Assembly (NCBI RefSeq): GCF_040712315.1
Contig: NC_134019.1
Coordinates: 34,009,873 to 34,073,872 of the forward strand
DNA length: 64,000 nucleotides
Source of the DNA: Castanea sativa
Lineage: Eukaryota > Streptophyta > Magnoliopsida > Fagales > Fagaceae
Reading direction: 5' to 3'
Translations under genes and position numbers: made by a program
In this document: positions 61,376 to 64,000 of the stretch, piece by piece
Numbering within the stretch: the stretch's first letter is position 1
How the letters are laid out: every line of letters begins with the position of its first letter
The notes under the pieces: model-generated
What the model was told of the DNA's origin: nothing
Databases searched by the model: none
Seen by the model: only the letters and a program-made list of their open reading frames with translations

Positions 61376-62019
61376 TATACATACAAGAAATCATGAAAAT
61401 ATACAAATCCAACGGCTTCCCCACACCATCTCAACAACCTATCAATTACCCAAAAAATTATTTCAAAAAACCAACATATATATACACCTTTACATACATA
61501 AACCTATCAAGTGAGCTAAGTACTTAAAAAAAAAAATCAAGTGAGCTAAGCTTTTAGCTAGCACTTACATGGACCAACCATTATCAAGTAAAGTAGCATT
61601 GATTCAAAATGCATGGACTAATTGGCCGATGCAATGCGGGGCATTGCATGGCATATGTGGTTGTCCTAGCCATGCAGGTTAACTAACTAATAAAAGGAGA
61701 CATATCCTACAAGCAGCTGAGAATAACTACCAAGACACTTGACAGCATAACGAATGAAAAGCCAGTTGAAAAATCTTTTCCTAGATAGGCTAGAATATAG
61801 ACTTCATTACTTTGAATAAATATGCTTTCTACTTCAGTTTCATATTTCCACTTGTTTGTGTAGCTGAGAGCAAGAATAGAACTTAAGGCCATAAAGAAGA
61901 AAAACTGAAGCAGGATATATAAAAGAAATAAATTTGATAACTTAAAGCTGTCTATCCTTGATCTCATTATTTCATCTGTAAGTCAAAATTGATCAAGTTA
62001 GCTCAAATTTTCTACTTAC
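61376..62019. other. Intronic or intergenic DNA
   Basis: An 86-codon minus ORF (61707-61967) has hydrophobic stretches but no family match I can make and no clear splice sites. No other gene is seen. Confidence 0.4.
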
Positions 62020-62146
62020 AAGATGTTTCAGAAGCAAGAATGATAGCCTCCTGATATTGAGGTTTTTGCTTATTCTTCTTCAAGCTGAAGCAGCTCAAAA
62101 AAGCATACATGATGCAAATACCGTGCCGATGCTTTTTAATATATAA
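62020..62146 (-). other. Unidentified exon-like segment
   Basis: On the minus strand, a gttgcag acceptor precedes 127 nt open in one frame, followed by a strong gtaagt donor. The peptide includes IKKHRHGICIMYAFLSCF and KKNKQKPQYQEAIILASE. I do not recognise it. Its orientation matches the APX and DRP2 fragments on either side. Confidence 0.5.
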
Positions 62147-62900
62147 CTGCAACATCCAAAGAGAAGAAAAAAATCTTCAATATACGAGGTAAGCTTACAT
62201 ACATTCATGTCTCATTTTAATATATCTACATTTTTGGTTGGAGTTCTCTTTGACTGAAAGACAATTTAAATCCTTATTACATATAATATTGTTCTATTCT
62301 TTTTTACATAGCATATGATTTGAGTTTATTTTGATTTAGTGAACATATGAAATATGCCAATTTTGTTGCAGTAAAGGAAAATTTTCTAATTTTTCATGAA
62401 ATGACTGAAGGATGCATGTCAAATCCAATTGCAAATAGATGTACTCGTTTTTTCTCATGCAAGGTTCAAGCATGTACAAAACTATTTAAGTTTGATCCAT
62501 ATGATGAATAGTTTGCTGTTCATTCTCTCTAGAGTGTCACGGCCTTTCATAGGCACTTGTGCTCCCACTGCTAATGAATCAAATTAATAAAAACCTAAAA
62601 GACATTTATGGTGAGTCATGTATATATCACTACGCAACAAACCATGTGGATTCACAACTTGGATGGTAACATGACACATTTAAGACATAGATATCAGAAA
62701 CTTCAACCTTTCAAGCATCCTTTTTTTTCTAAGAAGGCCCAATCTAAACCACTAGCCCTTGGTATTTAAGAAACTACTAGTACTTGCTTTTAAAAGGAGG
62801 GATAATTCTTTGACAAAAAAAAATTAATTAATTAATTAAAACCCAATTAAGATTATTAAAAATCTAAAAATTTAAATTATATAAAAAAAATAAGGAGTAC
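62147..62900. other. Non-coding DNA, no APX exon 4 found
   Basis: I looked on the minus strand for the next ascorbate peroxidase exon (LAGVVAVEVTGG) and did not find it here. Confidence 0.5.
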
Positions 62901-64000
62901 CTGGTAGAAATCGGCGTAAGATAGAGTGGGGAATTGTTCTTTGATGGGCTCCAAGAGCCTGACAAAGAAGGTAAAATCACATAAAGTAGCCTTCAAATAT
63001 GACAAAATTTTTGGTTTCATTGCACCTTTGTCCACACAATGTAACATATTAAAAACAAAATAAATGCATGCAAGCTTTAATCATATACATCGTATGGAGA
63101 CAACCTTTTTACCTTTTTTTTTTGCCCCTTTTATTTAACTTCCTAGATTATTATCCTCCAGACTTGACATTAATTGTCACATTTTTTAATTCTCAGAACC
63201 AAAATTTGAATGTGGTCCATTGTTTCTAATACCATCCTACCCACCAAATAAGCTTAAACCCAGTCCCACCAACATTCTGTACCTAACATAAGGTTATGCT
63301 GTAATTTGAGACATGCTCTTTATTACTACTAATTAATACTAATCGAAATCTCAGCCAAGAGCGAGAGAGAGAGAGAAACCCAATTATACTATGAAAATTG
63401 GAAAATTAATATTACTCAAAAACGTGTTGACTGTAGAGACAGAAAATTGCAAAGCAATGCCCAAAACGTGGAACAAACTAAAATCAAGATAAAAGAACAA
63501 CCCAATTCCCACCATACCACAAAGACATAATCTGAAACACACAAAACTCAGAATTCTTTCCAAAATTCAAGGACAACCCACAATTCCTCAACACCTATTA
63601 TACAAAGAAACAAAGAGAATCCATCAGTCACTGTCCATACCTCATATTGATGTGGTCAGAAAAGGAACCCATTTCAGAAGAAGAACATTGAACCATTAAC
63701 TGTCCATTTGAGCTGGGATTACCCACCACCAAAGCATTGACGTTGAGGCCATTGTTGGCTCCATGGCTGAGTGCCACCTGTACACCCCCAATCATATCAT
63801 ACACCGTTAATACCAACAACAAATCCTCACCGTTGAAACTGAGTGAGTGAGTGAGAAAGAGAAAGGGGGAAAGAAAGAGATCGTACGCGATGCGGAGCAT
63901 GAGAGGAGCGCAGTGCTTCTCAGGAATGAGTCCCCTTAGCTTCCTCCTCGCCTTCTCGACAGTCTTCTGGTACTCAGCTCTCATGGTTGGGTACTGCTTT
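62901..64000 (-). pseudogene. Ascorbate peroxidase, exons 1-3, damaged (extends past window)
   Basis: Exon 1 (63887 to beyond 64000) reads [20 protein letters not shown] then [18 protein letters not shown] and ends at a gc|gt donor. Exon 3 (62901-62958) reads LLEPIKEQFPTLSYADFYQ between a ttgtcag acceptor and a cag|gtac donor. Both match cytosolic/peroxisomal plant APX, which reduces H2O2 with ascorbate. Exon 2 starts correctly at 63777 with WHSA (distal His) but jumps straight to HGANNGL. The roughly 20 intervening residues are missing with a frameshift, and after HGANNGL the sequence departs from APX ([16 protein letters not shown]) and stops at 63628. The downstream exons with the proximal heme ligand were not found. 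An alternative is that another, unrecognised gene begins in the exon 2 region. Confidence 0.72.

Noticed and set aside
61707..61967. Possible membrane-protein exon
   Set aside because: Hydrophobic segments exist, but no family could be recognised and no flanking splice sites were convincing, so it is only mentioned as an ORF.

Overview
The window is nuclear DNA from a woody eudicot. The evidence is intronless CYP74-type P450 genes, plant-type Tat-lineage Ty3/gypsy and copia-like LTR elements, hAT, CACTA and Harbinger-like transposons, plant intron boundaries, long AT-rich stretches and abundant microsatellites. The repeats look like those of Fagaceae (oak/chestnut group), but that is an impression and not something the sequence proves. 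There are no operons, CRISPR arrays or bacterial features.

Host genes are few. The one apparently intact gene is an intronless CYP74 (fatty-acid hydroperoxide-metabolising P450) at 9171-10652 (+). A paralogue at 35353-36835 (+) is nearly identical over much of its length but carries a net 2-nt deletion that ends translation before the heme-binding cysteine. Both lie in an old segmental duplication: block A (about 6660-26330) and block B (about 32210-38180). Block A has been enlarged by about 14 kb of nested insertions. Each block also keeps a remnant of a further CYP74 3' end just downstream of its gene. At the right edge, all on the minus strand, lie pieces of host genes: ascorbate peroxidase exons 1-3 with a damaged exon 2, one unidentified exon, and a single exon of a DRP2-type dynamin-related GTPase. 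A tRNA-Ile(AAT)-like gene lies at 41046-41119 (-).

Mobile DNA fills most of the rest. From left to right: a truncated gypsy gag-protease fragment with one LTR (1098-3726); a 1.1-kb segment (1-1097) repeated at 16982-18095; several MITE families; a Harbinger-like element (11298-12300); a 1.6-kb hAT-like element (12520-14108); a 4.7-kb non-autonomous LTR element (18524-23239, TSD gtcct); a SINE with a 17-bp TSD (26015-26175); two solo LTRs (27527-27986 and 30719-31698); a 4.3-kb hAT element with an exact 8-bp TSD and a broken transposase (41379-45684); a 0.6-kb hAT-type MITE (46030-46630); a CACTA-type terminus (49144-49445); and a complete but inactivated 9.9-kb Tat-lineage gypsy element (49833-59700). 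The last carries an antisense ORF and a satellite-like tandem array between integrase and the 3' LTR.

The most interesting points are: four tandem TATA-box units in front of the active CYP74 gene versus one in its paralogue; the patchy, conversion-like similarity between the paralogues; empty-site comparisons between blocks A and B that date individual insertions; the dyad-rich tandem array plus antisense gene in the Tat element; same-strand gene fragments downstream of a CACTA terminus, a possible gene-capture element; and a nearly perfect 26-bp-arm hairpin at 24670-24731. I saw no convincing wholly new system. All identity estimates were made by eye.
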